Source: Formicarius rufipectus
Lineage: Eukaryota > Chordata > Aves > Passeriformes > Formicariidae
DNA length: 64,000 nucleotides
Assembly (NCBI GenBank): GCA_013399695.1
Contig: VXAU01004440.1
Span: forward strand, 144,264-208,263
Reading direction: 5' to 3'
A model generated the notes under the pieces. That model was not told the origin of the DNA. It saw nothing but the letters and a program-made list of their open reading frames with translations, and did no database searches. The stretch's first letter is position 1. Every line of letters starts with the position of its first letter. Position numbers and translations under genes: made by a program. Of the stretch, positions 25,429-38,003 are shown one piece after another.

Positions 25429-27959
25429 TGCAAAGAAAAAGAGCCATATCTCAGTCACAAACTTACTGGGCAGTTAGGTGTGTTCTCCTGAGACATCATG
25501 TGATTGGAGGCTTTGCTGAAGAGCTGGGAAAAAGATCTTATCTAAGGATGCTTGGAGAGACTGCCATCAAGCTGGCCGCTAAATCTATTGTATTCTTCTG
25601 TCACTAGAAGCATCTTTAAGTAGCATCATCTCCTCTCCCTGTTCTGGAGAACTTTAGGGATCTCTATTGAGAGTTAATGGCTGTTGTGCCTCATACGGCC
25701 CCAGGTCCTGTTAAAGGACTTGAAAATTTTTGATAGATAAGTATCAGGTTTAGTATTGTGGGCTATAATCTGTATTTATGGGTCTCCACAGAAGATTCTC
25801 TGACACAGCTTTCAGTTTTCAAAGCAAAATATTGCTAAAAATACTTTTTTCGACCTCACCCTCTCCAATAAATTGGAAGCTGTTATTTACAGTTTTTAAG
25901 GCAGATACAGCTATTTACTTCATACAAGTAGTCCTTCTTATGAAAATTTTATGATATTCAGCATGGAAATACCTGGTGGCCTTGTGTTTTGCCACCTGGT
26001 GTGATGCAAGATAAAAATCCACAATTTCACTTGTGAAGACACTCAGATGACAAATACTGAGGAAAAGAAAAAATACCTTTCTGTCTAAGTAAGCCGTTCC
26101 CCTGGTGTTCATGAAAGATTCAGGGACAATAAATTAAAAATAGCCATCAGATATAAAACACCAATCATGTTGATGAAAACATTTTTTCACTCAGCAGTTT
26201 GGAACATTAGAGAGATAAAAATATATCTAACCCCCAAATTATGGTACAGTAAAAAGGCCATTTTATTATGTTTGATGACAATTGCCATGATAGAAATTCA
26301 GCACTGAAAAATGTGTTACTTTTCCATATAACAGAAAACATGACATAGGGAAAGTTCAGACTTAACAGATTTGTTAGTTATGTCTCTGTATTTCAGCATA
26401 TGCCTGAAAATTTTAACAGCCTTATAGAAAATGTATAAATGGATCTGTAGTGAGTCTAAAGAAGCACATATTAAATATGCAGCTAATGACAAGAAACACT
26501 TTATGTGGTAACAAATTGTTATTAAGCAGAAGAAAGTTGATTTTATGCTGATACTGCACTGCACAGTTAATTTCACCACATTCTTACTTTAAGACACTTA
26601 GAACTTGTACCTTTTATTGAGTTTGTCTGAAGAGGGCAGCCTTTCCTAATGCACTTGGAATTTTCTTAATTTGGCAAGGTCAGTGTACGCTAAAGAGATA
26701 GACAAAGGACAAGCTCACAATCCCAAGTCAGCCTCTCATTATTGCCTGCGTATTCCTTGAAGCTTCTTTTCACACATATTTATCGACCAACTGCGAAGAA
26801 TACTATTATTCGAAATATTTGACCTCTCTGATGAAATCCAGTCCAATTTCACTTACCTTCTATGCTAAAAGAATGGAGGCTTGCTGTGATATTTCTAGAA
26901 AGAAATTTAAAGAGGATAATTTGGGAAATTTCTGGAAATACGGCTGTTGTTTATTCTTTCTACAGTCTAGAAGTAATTGCTATTTACATTCATTCTTAAA
27001 TGCTAAGAATAGAGCAGTGAAATATCTGTCCCCTTCTGTTGACAGTCTTGCTAATCTTTTTTTCATGCTGAACTCCAATCTAGGCTTTGAAAAGAGGCAT
27101 TAGCCTGAAAGTAGACAGTGATGCTACATTTTCTTTTTTTATTTTTTTTTAATACTTTAATCATAAGAAAATATTTAAAAAAACACCAAACATGTAAGCG
27201 AAGTTATGCATTGCCATGTCACCAGGAAAGATGAATATCTACTCTGCGTTTTGCAATTAGTGTGATAGATTTCAGGGCTCTTAGAAGAATTTATTGCTCT
27301 GGTGTGCCTCTATCACGGTGCAGGGAGGGGCATTTGAAGGAGCTGGAATGATATATTTCCATAGTTATTGCTGCTCTAGACACTCTGTTGCACCTCTCCT
27401 CTTGCAGTGACAGCCAAATTTGAATGCCTGCTTCACCTTCTGCAGGGCTGGGACTTAGATTGTGTGATAGGCCTGGGCAAGAAGGAGTACACACTGAGCA
27501 CAGGGGTTCTGGACAAGGAGAACCTAAAAGCTGGTCCTGCTTCAAAAGGATGGTACTGGCGACCACAGGTATAGGATTTCCCAGTGTTTACATAAACAAC
27601 ACTACTGCTTGCAAAAGTGTGTTACCTGCATTGCTGGAATCCCTCTAGAAAACTCATATCCAACACATTGCTTGTATGGGGGTCCTGTGCAAAACTGTCA
27701 GCTAACTATTTTCTTAGTGATTCTCTCTGGAAGTGTCTGCAACAAAATGAGATCATTTTGTGTACCCAGGAGCCCAGTAAGTTTACTGTGGTGGTTGGTA
27801 AACAGCTGGTAAACCTTGTACCACACCACAGTCACAGCGGCTGTCACCCATGCTGGTTATATTATGCTCGCACTGACTACAGTCAAACTGCAGTACAATG
27901 TCAACCCTTCAGTTGTCTGCTTCTCTTCTCAGCTGATGATTAGGCAATATCAGTGCTAA

Positions 27960-28230
27960 TCTAGCCAAATGAGCTCCTTTTCAATTTGATTACTTTTTAG
28001 GGACTTTTTTTAGGAAAATAAATATGCAAAGAAAATTTCCCTACTGTCATTAAATTCAAAATAGCAAATAATTGAATTTCCTCCTCTCACAAACTTGTGC
28101 AGCAGTTTAAGCGATCAAACTCATGGCAGCCTCATGTCATTGCTCGACAGAAGACGAGCTCCAAATCTAATCATTGCACAGCTATTTACCTGGTTTTATA
28201 ATCCTTGAATTTAATTCATGTCCATTGATC
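27960..28230. promoter_or_regulatory. Possible conserved non-coding element / enhancer
   Basis: A dense run of words typical of deeply conserved vertebrate enhancers: TTTGATTACTTTT, CATTAAATTC, CAAATAATTGAATTT, CTAATCATTGCAC and GAATTTAATTCATG. A CpG-bearing core (GCTCGACAGAAGACGAGC) lies in the middle. That core contains GCTCG...CGAGC, a short inverted repeat. The call rests on composition and experience only, with no alignment. Confidence 0.3.
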
Positions 28231-29763
28231 CAAAAATACCCTTTTCTTCCTACCTTGTGTTTCCTACAGCAGCCACTTGCTCAGAAGTCAAGGCAGATTG
28301 CTCCTGTTCCTTCTACCCCCAGACTCTCCCAATGACTGGACCAAGCTGAAACATATGGGGCTTCTTCCTCTTCCCACTTTAGCTTTGGATTGTTATGAAA
28401 CAGTGCAGAAATTCTTTACTCTCTCTACTTAGAAAGCACTTAACTTTCTACATAACAGTTGCATACTAGTGCTATTCTCTTCTAAGATGTCAGATCCTCT
28501 CCTTACTGGCCAAAGACCCACCAGATTGTTCTTCCTAAATCCCCTAAGAAATGACACCTTAATTGCCTTTATATCAGCATTTTCCCTCGAGACAACACCT
28601 AACTGAAATTGATTGCTTGTTTCCATTTTTTTGTGACTAATCCTGGGAGGGAACATCATTCTCTTTGCCAGACACCAATACTTGCCGTCTCTCACTGTTT
28701 CCTCTGTTTAAAGAATATGGATGTGTTAAAGGTACATGGACTGGATTTTTGAGGTTGCAATGGGAAGAAACATACAAATAACTCCCACATTTCCAATACA
28801 TCCTTATTTTGAAGTTGTAAATGTGACTTCCTCTTTGCACTCCGAGGGAATGTTTGCAAAATTAGGCTGTAAAAAATTTGAATAAGCTTATTGCATCCAG
28901 GTCTTAATATTGTAGCCGGAATTGCCAGTATTTTCCCTGAATATCTCATTGCATTTTGAATACTTTAAAAATTTGATTTGTCTGAGAATGACTCCTTTAT
29001 CTAGAAAACAACCTTTTGTTGTTCATTTTATCTCTCACCATTAAAGAGATCATTACAGTACCTCCTTCACCTTTCTATGATCACACTGTTTGCAAATATT
29101 TTTATTTTTGTACTTTACTGAACCTTCATGTTTCATGCCCTTGCCTCCCATTACTGAAACACACATAAAATATTCTGATTATTATATCTACTGTATAACA
29201 TATTTTATTTCAATTTTTGCACTATTGTCTTTTGCATTATCAAGGCTCTTTTCTGCTTTTATTTATTATTTATTTATTATTTGTGTTCAATATAAGCATA
29301 ATTCTGAATTCTTATTTTCTTTGGTGAACATCAATAAAAAAATGAAAGATCCCTCAACTCCTTTAGGAGAGTATCCATTGTTTTTATACTTGTATTTATT
29401 CCTCTAATGTTTTTTGATACTCTCTGTAGTGTCTCTCTGAAGGTTTCCTACTCAATGTCAGTTTTAACTGTGGCCACTTTGTTACCTTTTAATATCTCAA
29501 ACCTGACATTACTTAAAAATTCTGTGTCACTTTACATATTTCTTGTCTTCTATTATAAGAGGACAGATAGTCTTTCTCAGAATAGCTGCTGCAAGAGAAC
29601 AGCTCTCATTACAGTGAATCTTTTACATTCTTGGTGTTATTCCTTTGTATCAAATCAACATTAATCCCATTATTACAAACCTCTGCAAATTTCTGAAGAA
29701 AGCCCCATCTTTCAGTCCCACATACCCAATCCCATTCCACTGCCTGCCATAACCAAGATGTTT
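28231..29763. other. T-rich intergenic stretch
   Basis: No gene or repeat is recognised. TTTA/TTA low-complexity sequence lies at about 29260-29284. Confidence 0.5.
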
Positions 29764-29960
29764 ATAGAATCATGGAATCACAGAATATCCTGAGTTGGAA
29801 GGGACCTACAAGAATCATTTAAGTCTTACTCCTGGCCCCCCCCAGGACAACAATCACACCATGTGCCTGAGAGTATTGTCCAAATGCTTCTTGAACCCTG
29901 GCAGGCTTGGTGCTGTGACCTCTTCCCTGACACCTCCTTGTGCCCCAGTGTTTCATTTAC
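29764..29960 (-). mobile_element. CR1 LINE 3' end fragment
   Basis: The plus strand opens with TAGAATCATGGAATCACAGA, the reverse of a CR1 tail. It continues through GAGTTGGAAGGGACCTACAA, CACACCATGTGCCTGAGAG, TGTCCAAATGCTTCTTGAAC and CAGGCTTGGTGCTGTGACC, all familiar from the antisense of a specific avian CR1 subfamily. Similarity is lost near 29960. The copy is strongly 5'-truncated and in minus orientation. Confidence 0.92.
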
Positions 29961-31685
29961 TCAGGAAAATGGTGAGAGTCAAAGGATATAAAAGATGGCA
30001 CATGTTCCAAGTTCTTCTGATAATGCATCTTATATTTCCTTGTGCATTCTTTCAGTAGGAGTAGGTGTCCTAGTAATATCAGTACTCTTGTGCTCCCTGA
30101 CTGGTTGTTTAATTTACCTGTTATTGAAAATACTAATTGCTCAGCTTAATACTATACTTCCTAGCTCATAGTCTTTTTTGCACAGAAGCAGCTACTAACT
30201 TTTAGAAAGCCACTTTCTGGTTAAACTATCTCTCATACGGCTGTAATGTGCTCCCCTACCTTCTCAGTAGTGCTTGGGAGAGCTCTTGACCTCAAAGCAT
30301 CAAATGTTTCCATATTTTTTCTGTTTGTTTTTTTTTTTTTTTTTTAAATTTTCTCCTCAAACTGAGGTGATTTCACCTTATCTAATTGCGTGTTTCCAAG
30401 TCTGACTTTCTTATAATTTCTTATTTGTACATTTTATGGGATAAGGATGCCAACTTTATGTCAACTCCATCTTGAAGACTTGAAGGTTGTTCCTCAATCT
30501 CTTTGCAGCTTATCTTTAAACTATCTGGCTTTGAACAAAAATGCTGACTGCACAGCAAGTCATGGTGTATATAACATCTCCACAGACAAGTTCTTTCACC
30601 ATATCAAAATTCCTAAAAAAGGCATTATTGCTTCTCACCAGCAGTAATTGTTTTTCAGCTTGTTTGTGATTCAAATACACTGCACTTTCATTGATCAATA
30701 CAAATCGGAATGGAGAAGGAACTAATGGGTACAATATTGTTGGCTCGAGCTTGACCAATCAGTTCTGCTAAGGTAGATGTGGTTTTAGATGCATAGTGCA
30801 ATGTCTAATATCAGTTTTTATTTGATGTGTGAGATATAGAATGCTTGTGGACTTCATCACCATTTAAATACACACTCTGAAATGTCAAATACATTAATTT
30901 TTTACAAGTTTTAATGATCAAGTAGGATATGGGAGGTCATATAGTGAGGGGGTGGAGTTTTTTTAGCACAAAACTCCAGGTTGGTAAGTGCAAAGAGTTT
31001 CTGAAGAGAGAATATTTTCATCCCTAGCTTTGTCTAGGAGTTTTCTTTTTCCCTTCCTTAATGTCTGTATTAAACTGGTGAACAGGAATGGACAAAGAGA
31101 AAAAAGAGAGGAAATCACAGTGTCATGACAAGCTCTAACATGGTTCAGAGTCCATGTTAAATTGTTAGTGTCAAGAATCCATGGATGGGGTAAGCCATAG
31201 ATGACTTATACTTCTTTTGGCAATTCCACCTCAAAAATCATGAGTCACTATGTTGGTGATCAAGAGTAGACAGTGGATATAAAATGCAAGTGAGTGCCCA
31301 TGTTCCTATAAAAGCGTCTACTGAATGCATTTGCTTCATCAAAGCCCAAAGCCGCAGGTTCAGAGAGATGTACTTCTATGGTTGACAGCTCAGTCAATAT
31401 CTCTCCTGCTCTGTCTCTTCCTGTCATAACATTGATTTCTGTAAGCTAGGGGAAGTAATCCCTAATGACATTGTGTAACAGTGTTAAGGAAAGATTGTTT
31501 TCCCACTGTGCACCTTTTCATACACAACTTATAAATGTATTTCATTATTTACAAACTTTACCTCCTGTAATTCTGTTCTGTTTTATTTCCTGCCATTTTG
31601 TCCCGATCAGCTGCTTTTTTAATGTTTTCTTCTTGATTTTACACTTTTATGGGGCAACATATTTGGTGATTCCCCTGCATCATCT

Positions 31686-31706
31686 CATCACTGCAAAACA
31701 GTGATG
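31686..31706. repeat. Perfect 8-bp hairpin
   Basis: CATCACTG (31686-31693) and CAGTGATG (31699-31706) form an 8-bp stem around a CAAAA loop. It is too short for a miRNA precursor and has no known role. Confidence 0.8.
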
Positions 31707-31972
31707 TCACTTTGACATATGCTATTCTCTCAGCTGCCAAGCTAGCTGGAGAATGCATCATGTGCCCTTTGCATGGAAGAAAAGACCGTATTGTCATGTC
31801 ACATACCATCATCCCACTGCTGTCAACATCACTACATTTAATTTTGGGTCCTAATCCCATGATCAGCAAAGTTCCCCATTGCATAGTAAAAACTGCTGCA
31901 TAGCTGTAATGAAATGACATTCCTGTTATTAATCTAATTATCAACCTTTTCTCTTTTCATTTTTCCTAACCT

Positions 31973-31988
31973 GGGGTGGGGGGGTGGG
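31973..31988 (+). other. G-quadruplex-like motif
   Basis: GGGGTGGGGGGGTGGG contains G-runs that can be partitioned into four tracts of at least three Gs. It could fold as a G-quadruplex in single-stranded DNA or RNA. Confidence 0.6.
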
Positions 31989-34893
31989 ATTTCAAAATCC
32001 ATCTCTCTTGGATATTGTAGGGCTGGCCTCACTAGAAAGAAGGCAGTTTTCCAGGTAGTTTTGGAGTATTTTTAACTTGTATGTTTTTGAAGAAACCATG
32101 GATATTTAAGGTATTTTGAATTTGTTTTGTCCTATGGCCAGAGTGGCACTAGCTATGAATTTCCAGCATAGGACTGGGATTGTTGAAAAATGGGATGAGG
32201 TTATGAAAGGAACAAGAAATTGTGTATATTTATGGCACAGGAGTGAAAATGGCTTCATGGGTGAGCAGCACATTTGTAATGAGCAGGCTTTAGTGGGGTT
32301 TGTCTCCCCATGGAGGCAGGTGTGATACCAGATTGGAAGCACAGAGATACCCTTTCCACTGAGCTGACTCCTCTGATCCTTTGAGATGATGTTTGTAAGA
32401 AGGAGGCTGTAAAGGATTTAGTATTATTAAGTATGTGAGGTCTCACCTCAGAGAAAGAATCAGAATGGCTTAGGGGTGTCTGGAGCTGGAAGAGAAGCAG
32501 GTATGGATTGATATGTAGGCATGAAGTCTAGGTTGTTTCATGAGATATCACTGGTTCAAATTTCAGACTCTGTAATTCCTCTAAGAACCATTTTTGATCA
32601 GATGGAATCAGATAAGTTGTTGCCATTTCTGTTTAACTCACATGTAGAAATTAGAAACTCATAATTTTCTACCTTGTTGTGGAATAAGCTCAATAAGTGA
32701 AAAAAACCCCAAAACTCAATACTTCTTACATCAGCGCTCTGCTGCTCCAGTCTGCCATGGTTAGTATCAAAAGGACTTCACCCATTATTCAGTCCTGGAG
32801 AGTCATAAAAGATATTATAGCCTTTTATAGTATGAGATGTTAGAACTTTTTCAGTCGTGTTTCTCTTCATAAATTTGTGCTGTGAAAAAAATAAAATAAA
32901 TGAGTAAACCCAAAGGCCTGTATCACACAATAAACATCCATTAAATATTATTTCTTTTTAATATAACATTGTTGGTTCCTCTTTGCAGAAGTCACAGATA
33001 TACAAAACTTCATGAAAAAAAGAATGCAAACTTCAAAGAAAGAACTTCAGTGCCTCAACATCTTACAGAGTTGTCAGATGTCTCTATTACTTTGTTCAGC
33101 AAATGAATTTTTGAATTTAGGAAAAAAAATCAGGGAAAATCCATAGCAAATATTAGGAAAAAAGTAATCGAGATAGTGAACAATGGAAAATACATCCTGA
33201 GCTTGATATCTTCCTTTGTGTGAAAGCACTGGTAAACAGCTAGCTGTGAAATGCCAGTGATTTTAGGCCAGGAAACCAAAGAGCTCAGGACATGGTTGTT
33301 TATCATGTATATCATGTAACTAGAACTGCATTCTCAAAGTATTACAGGTATAAGTCTAAGTCCTTTTTCTCTGTAGAAATAGTTTTGATACAATTGCTTA
33401 GCATTATGTTCCTTTTACTTCCATATTATATTTTCTCTATTTATAAATAAAATTCTTTTTTCTCCTTCTTGCCCAGCCAAAAACCTCTCACTAATTCCTG
33501 AAAGTCAAGACAGTGCCTCATGTCTTTACCAACGCACTGCATTTTAAACAACACAGTTTGTAGGAGTACAAAAGGCAGTTCACAAGTACCCTGTTTACAT
33601 AGCAAATTTGCTACCATAATAACAACAACCCTTTAAACACTAGAACAGGACAAATTGCTGAAGTCTCTTGGTAGGAAGGAGGACAGGGACTGTGGGTAGA
33701 TTTAATTTCACCTAACATTAACCATCCCAAGCAATATGTTTCAATTTAACTAGCTGCTTAGACTTTCTCTCCTGTAAATGGATGGAAAGAGACAGGTACC
33801 TGTAGACAGTAATTCTTCCCATCTTAAGGTATTTTTCCAAGCTAATGGGATAAGTTGCCATGCTCATCAGAAGACTTGATAATTTTATTTGGGTGTAGAA
33901 CTGGTTGTAAACTTTAGCTTTGTTATCAGAGTATACACTCTTTTTTGCTTTTAGAAATACTGTCAGAATAATGGCACTTGTAATTGTTTCTCTGTGCCAT
34001 TGTTGGTTTTTTTCTCCCAGTTTTGGAATATGGTCTCACATTAAAGCTCTCCTTGACTGACTGAGGAATTCTTTATGGTCTGTATAGGTTTTTGGCTTCT
34101 ATTGCATACAGTCACTAAGCTCTTCACCTAAGAATGAGATGGTAACGTATTTTTATGAGTTCTCCTGTTGAGTTGTGTTCAAATTTCCACTTGTTCACCT
34201 AGGTTTTTTTGGTTGGTTTGTTTTTTGTTTGTTTGTTTTTTTTTTTTTTCTTCATACTATGTTATCTGCTGTGTTCAATAGGAGAAATGTTCTGAAAAAA
34301 ACCCAAAACAGTTTTCCTGTGAACTGCATATAAAACAGCATCTTTGTACATGTACTGCTTCATTTGCTCTTCTTTTATCTGTGCCACTCTACTGCTATGG
34401 AAAGTGCTATTTTTCCTGTTCTCACTGGGATTTGGGAGAAGTCTGATGTTTCATCAGTCTTCCTCCCATTCAGCCTTAGGTCAGGCTGTCTGCTTGAAAT
34501 GTTGCACCTGAGTTTACATCAGAATTTTTCCTCTCATGCTGATTCCTGTCTGGACAGCAGTGGGTAGACCACAGGCTTTCTTCCACCTCAAATACCAAAA
34601 TGCACACACCCCATTTCCAGTTTTATTGCCTTCAGAAGTACAGTCTGCTGAGATTCTTCTACTGTTCTGAAGTCTTTTAAAGCACCTAGTGGTCACCCGC
34701 AGCTGACTTTAACTTCTCCTCACAGGTGAAGGGAATAAGGACAAAGGTCAAGGATATAAGGAACAGCTGCAGGTAATTAGCACAGTGGGAGTTAATTAGG
34801 TTCTTAATAGTTGGTAGGGGTTTTTGTGCCTCCAGATGGCTGGGAGGCAGTGTGGGGTGAGTTGAAGTGAGCTGGGAAAGTAGAAAGGATGGT

Positions 34894-34900
34894 TATAAAA
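34894..34900 (+). promoter_or_regulatory. Candidate TATA box
   Basis: TATAAAA sits about 400 bp upstream of a strong splice donor at 35303. The preceding 170 bp holds an AAGGTCA nuclear-receptor half-site-like word near 34745 and a CAGCTG E-box near 34766. This could be a promoter for a plus-strand transcript, but TATAAAA is common in AT-rich DNA. Confidence 0.2.
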
Positions 34901-34924
34901 TTAGCTTAGTTAGGGTGGTTTTGG

Positions 34925-35302
34925 ACTTGCTGGAGTTCTTGGGGTAGTTGAGAGCTTCTTGGTTTAGATGTTTTTAGTGGTGCTGTTATGGCACTTTACA
35001 AGACCAGAGGAGGAGTTTACGTTCAGGGCTTCTGTTTAAGTGTTGCTGTCCCAGTAGGAGAGGTCTTAAGTGTTTTGTGTATGTCTTCCTTTCTCAAAGG
35101 AAGGAGTGATGGTGGAGGTGATTTTTAGCTGAAGAAAAGGATGTGGCTTAAAGGGTTAATACAGTCTGTGTTATCCCTGGAAAAAACATCTTGTAAAAAT
35201 GCGGCACCTTGAGGTTTCCTTTGTGGCAAAATCTACTCATCCAGCAGAAAATGTAGTTTAGCTCGTGACCCTGGCTGCTAGGTGTGAGGAGTCATCCTGG
35301 AG
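34925..35302 (+). ncRNA. Candidate first exon of a plus-strand transcript
   Basis: The right edge is well defined: CATCCTGGAG followed by GTAAGTG is a near-consensus vertebrate splice donor, with the intron starting at 35303. The left edge is only a guess, placed about 25 bp after the TATA-like box. No long frame exists; the ATG at about 35201 gives 20 codons and then a stop. If real, the exon is untranslated or belongs to a lncRNA. The next downstream candidate exon is at 37935. The interval is G- and T-rich on the plus strand, as are the bases after it. Confidence 0.22.
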
Positions 35303-37934
35303 GTAAGTGTTTTTTCAGTTTTTACTGACTGCATTGAAATAAGAGTGAGTGTGTGTGTGTTTGGAGTTTGTTCATATATAACTTTAAGTCACTTGCTTCA
35401 AATATTTTAATTGTTGTGATGAGTAGGAATTGTGGTCTGGCCTTCAGGTTTGGTTTTTTTTTTTTCCCTATTGTCAATTAGAACCTGGAGAGAAGCTCAG
35501 GTGAAAGTATTTCCCAGCTGTTTCAGAATCTACAGCAAATAGTTTGATATAGAAGCTGTGGAAGCTTCTGGGTGTGAACAGTATAAGCCTTTGCTCTATA
35601 ACCTAGTAGTTTGGTTTCCTCAGAACATGCAGGTGAGCCTCTTTCTTCATCTGTGAATGGTTAAAAAGAAACACCTGGAAGGATTGGGGAAATTAATGCT
35701 GATCTTAGACCTCTTATACTACTCTTGTCACTGGGCTGTTTTTTAAAGTGCCTACTTCATAATCAAATGGAAAGATGGAAGTCAGCTTCAGAAATACTTC
35801 TGAAGCTCTAGGACTTTCTTGTTTGTGAAGTTTAAAAAACCCAGCTATCTGCCTCTGTCTTTAGATCTATTTGTCTTCTGAGTGTCTGTCCTGGAAAGGA
35901 TTTGCCTGTTTCTCTGTAATATTGAAATACTCTTTCTCTGTGGTATGTCTGTCTTTTGAATGTCCTTGAAATTGAGATGTAAGAGTTCAAAAGAGTAATT
36001 GCTATAAAGGAAATGTGCCTACTAAAGGTAACAGGTATTGGAGTAAGTAATGAAATCCAAGACTGATATTTATGAGTTTAGATGGGAGGAATATGCAGTT
36101 TCATTGGACAATACTAAAGGCAGACATACATTTTATATATATATTAATTAAGAAAGATGTGAGATTTTTGTGTAAAGGCATCTTGCTGGAAAACAACTTC
36201 CAGATGCTTCTAGAAACACTCCAACTATCTCATTTTTCAACTAGTTGTTTACAGATTGACCAGTCATTCTTCTGAAGCAGAGCAAGATATTTTCATGAGT
36301 TTTTCTAAAGCTGAAATCAGCATTGCATGCATTTTCTTTTCTGAAGTTTCTACCCAAAGAAAGTGTTATTCTGTTGTGTGGGGTATCTGTAGCCTGTCCT
36401 TCTAATAGTGTCTAGGAGCATTATACATTATGCTATTAATTAAATTTGTAAAATAACTGGTTTTTGGTGGACTTGAACAAGCACAATTACAGCAGTTGCT
36501 GTTTCTTATTAGTGGGAATGACATGCCAGCTTTAGAATATGTAATGATATATAAGCCCTAGTGGTTATAGTTGGCATAGAAATGTACTATATCTTTGGGT
36601 GTTAAAAGCCATAAGCTATTTATTTTTATACTTACAAAGAGTGTACTACATTGTGGTATTAATCTCACATGGATTGTTGTACTCACATTTTTTTAGTAAA
36701 ATTTATGTCCATATGGTTCAAATATGAATCTGCCCCCCCCCCCCCATTAACATCCTGCTGGTGACATAGTGTGCTCATAAACCAGTATCTCATGTCTGTA
36801 TCATGAGCCTGTTTGAATTCAGATCTCCTGAGAAAGCAACTGAAAACCTCCCTGGTCTTCCTAATATGAATAGCCTTGTTGTCATCAGGTTTTTGTAATA
36901 CCTGAGCTTACACAATATAACAATGATATACTTGCAAGAGATTTGGCTATTGGTTATGGTGTCTGATGTATTAGGTCTTTTCAGAAGAAGCAAATTCATG
37001 TAACCAAGGACAGGATTTGCAGGTGCTGAGTTATGCTAAGCTCTGGCCTAAAGTAGGAGTAAATGGTGCTGAAGTTGATGTTATAAATTTGAAACCAGGG
37101 TTAACATGTATTATAATAATTTGAGTTCTACTAGATACCATATTGCATTGGCTATTCTGCAATATTAAAGGCAGTTTGATACATGATCAGTGTGTGATGC
37201 ACATGATATGGAAATATGATATGGATGTGGAAATAAATGGCATGGTCTTTTTCTTAGTGTTTTGGAAAAAAAATAAATGGGTGAGAGGTATAGGGATAAA
37301 ACATAAAGACTTTTAAGAAAAAGTTGATAAATTATCTATTATCTATTCCAAAAACCACCCAGGTTTTGTTTTGGGGAAAGAATAATTTTGCTGTATTTTC
37401 CCTTGGCACCCTCCTGAACCTGAAGAAACCTCACTTGTCACTGGTCTGCGCTTGGACATTGAGCCATTGACCACAATTATTTGAGTGTGGCCTTGTAGTC
37501 AATTCTTTATCCACTGGGTGGTCTGTCTGTCAAATCCATGTCTCTCCAATTTAGAGATACATAACATCAGCTGTTCTTCCCTTTGGAAGGTGTTCACTTA
37601 ATCTGAGTAAGTCGCCTGCCTAATGGTTGGTGTTTTGCAGCTCTAGTTTAGGTTAGGGTTTAACATTTAAGCTTGTGGTCTAGGTGACATGCTTAACCTA
37701 AGGTGAAAATTGAGGTTCTGAGATTCAAGGCAGAACAGAGCAGTGGTTGCAAATTCAGCAAATTTTCATTACTGTGATTTTTAATGCCACTGCATCACAT
37801 TTGTGGTTTCTAGAGGGTTTTGTTTAGGGTTGTTTTTTACTATAGGCACTTATATGGTTGAGATTGGTGAAGTTGACTATGTGTATGACAGACATTTTGG
37901 TGAATATTTGACGTGCCTTTCTTTTATTTTGCAG
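35303..37934 (+). other. Putative intron
   Basis: This lies between a strong donor (GTAAGTG at 35303) and a strong acceptor (CTTTTATTTTGCAG ending 37934). It contains a 9-nt sequence, AACATGCAG (35624-35632), flanked by TTTCCTCAG and GTGAGC that could mimic a microexon. A (GT)n stretch lies near 35348, a T-run at 35454 and a C13 run at 36733-36745. No gene is visible inside. Confidence 0.25.
36733..36745 (+). repeat. C13 homopolymer
   Basis: Thirteen consecutive cytosines, a run likely to be length-variable and error-prone in sequencing. Confidence 0.95.
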
Positions 37935-38003
37935 AGACCTACAGCCAACAAGACTTCTGGTGCTCCTTCCTACAGCAGATGGTCCAGTTCACAGCCCCAT
38001 CAG
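37935..38003 (+). CDS. Candidate internal exon, 69 nt, unknown gene
   Basis: A 69-nt segment is bounded by a strong polypyrimidine tract with TTTTGCAG on the left and CATCAG followed by GTAATA on the right. The length is a multiple of three, so it could be included or skipped without changing frame. All three plus-strand frames are open. In the frame that starts at its first base it reads RPTANKTSGAPSYSRWSSSQ and onward, Ser- and Pro-rich. Another frame gives TYSQQDFWCSFLQQMVQF, which looks like a folded domain. I recognise neither. It may be an exon of an unidentified or non-coding transcript running rightward; no flanking exon proves it. Confidence 0.3.

Larger units (their letters stand above)
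18191..27959. other. Gene-poor stretch
   Basis: About 9.8 kb with no assignable gene. From 18.4 to 20.1 kb the plus strand is purine- and A-rich, with A-runs at 18484-18531 and 20015-20071, and may hold unrecognised old repeats. A T-run lies at 22689-22706. Between 25.9 and 27.1 kb the sequence is AT-rich with TAAT and ATTTGCAT-like words that could be regulatory. One unresolved base (N) is at 25428. Confidence 0.45.
29961..34725. other. Intergenic DNA, no gene seen
   Basis: About 4.8 kb with no assignable gene. It contains a 19-base T-run near 30327-30346, a G-quadruplex-like motif at 31973-31988, a small perfect hairpin at 31686-31706 and a T-rich tract at 34204-34250. Confidence 0.45.
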
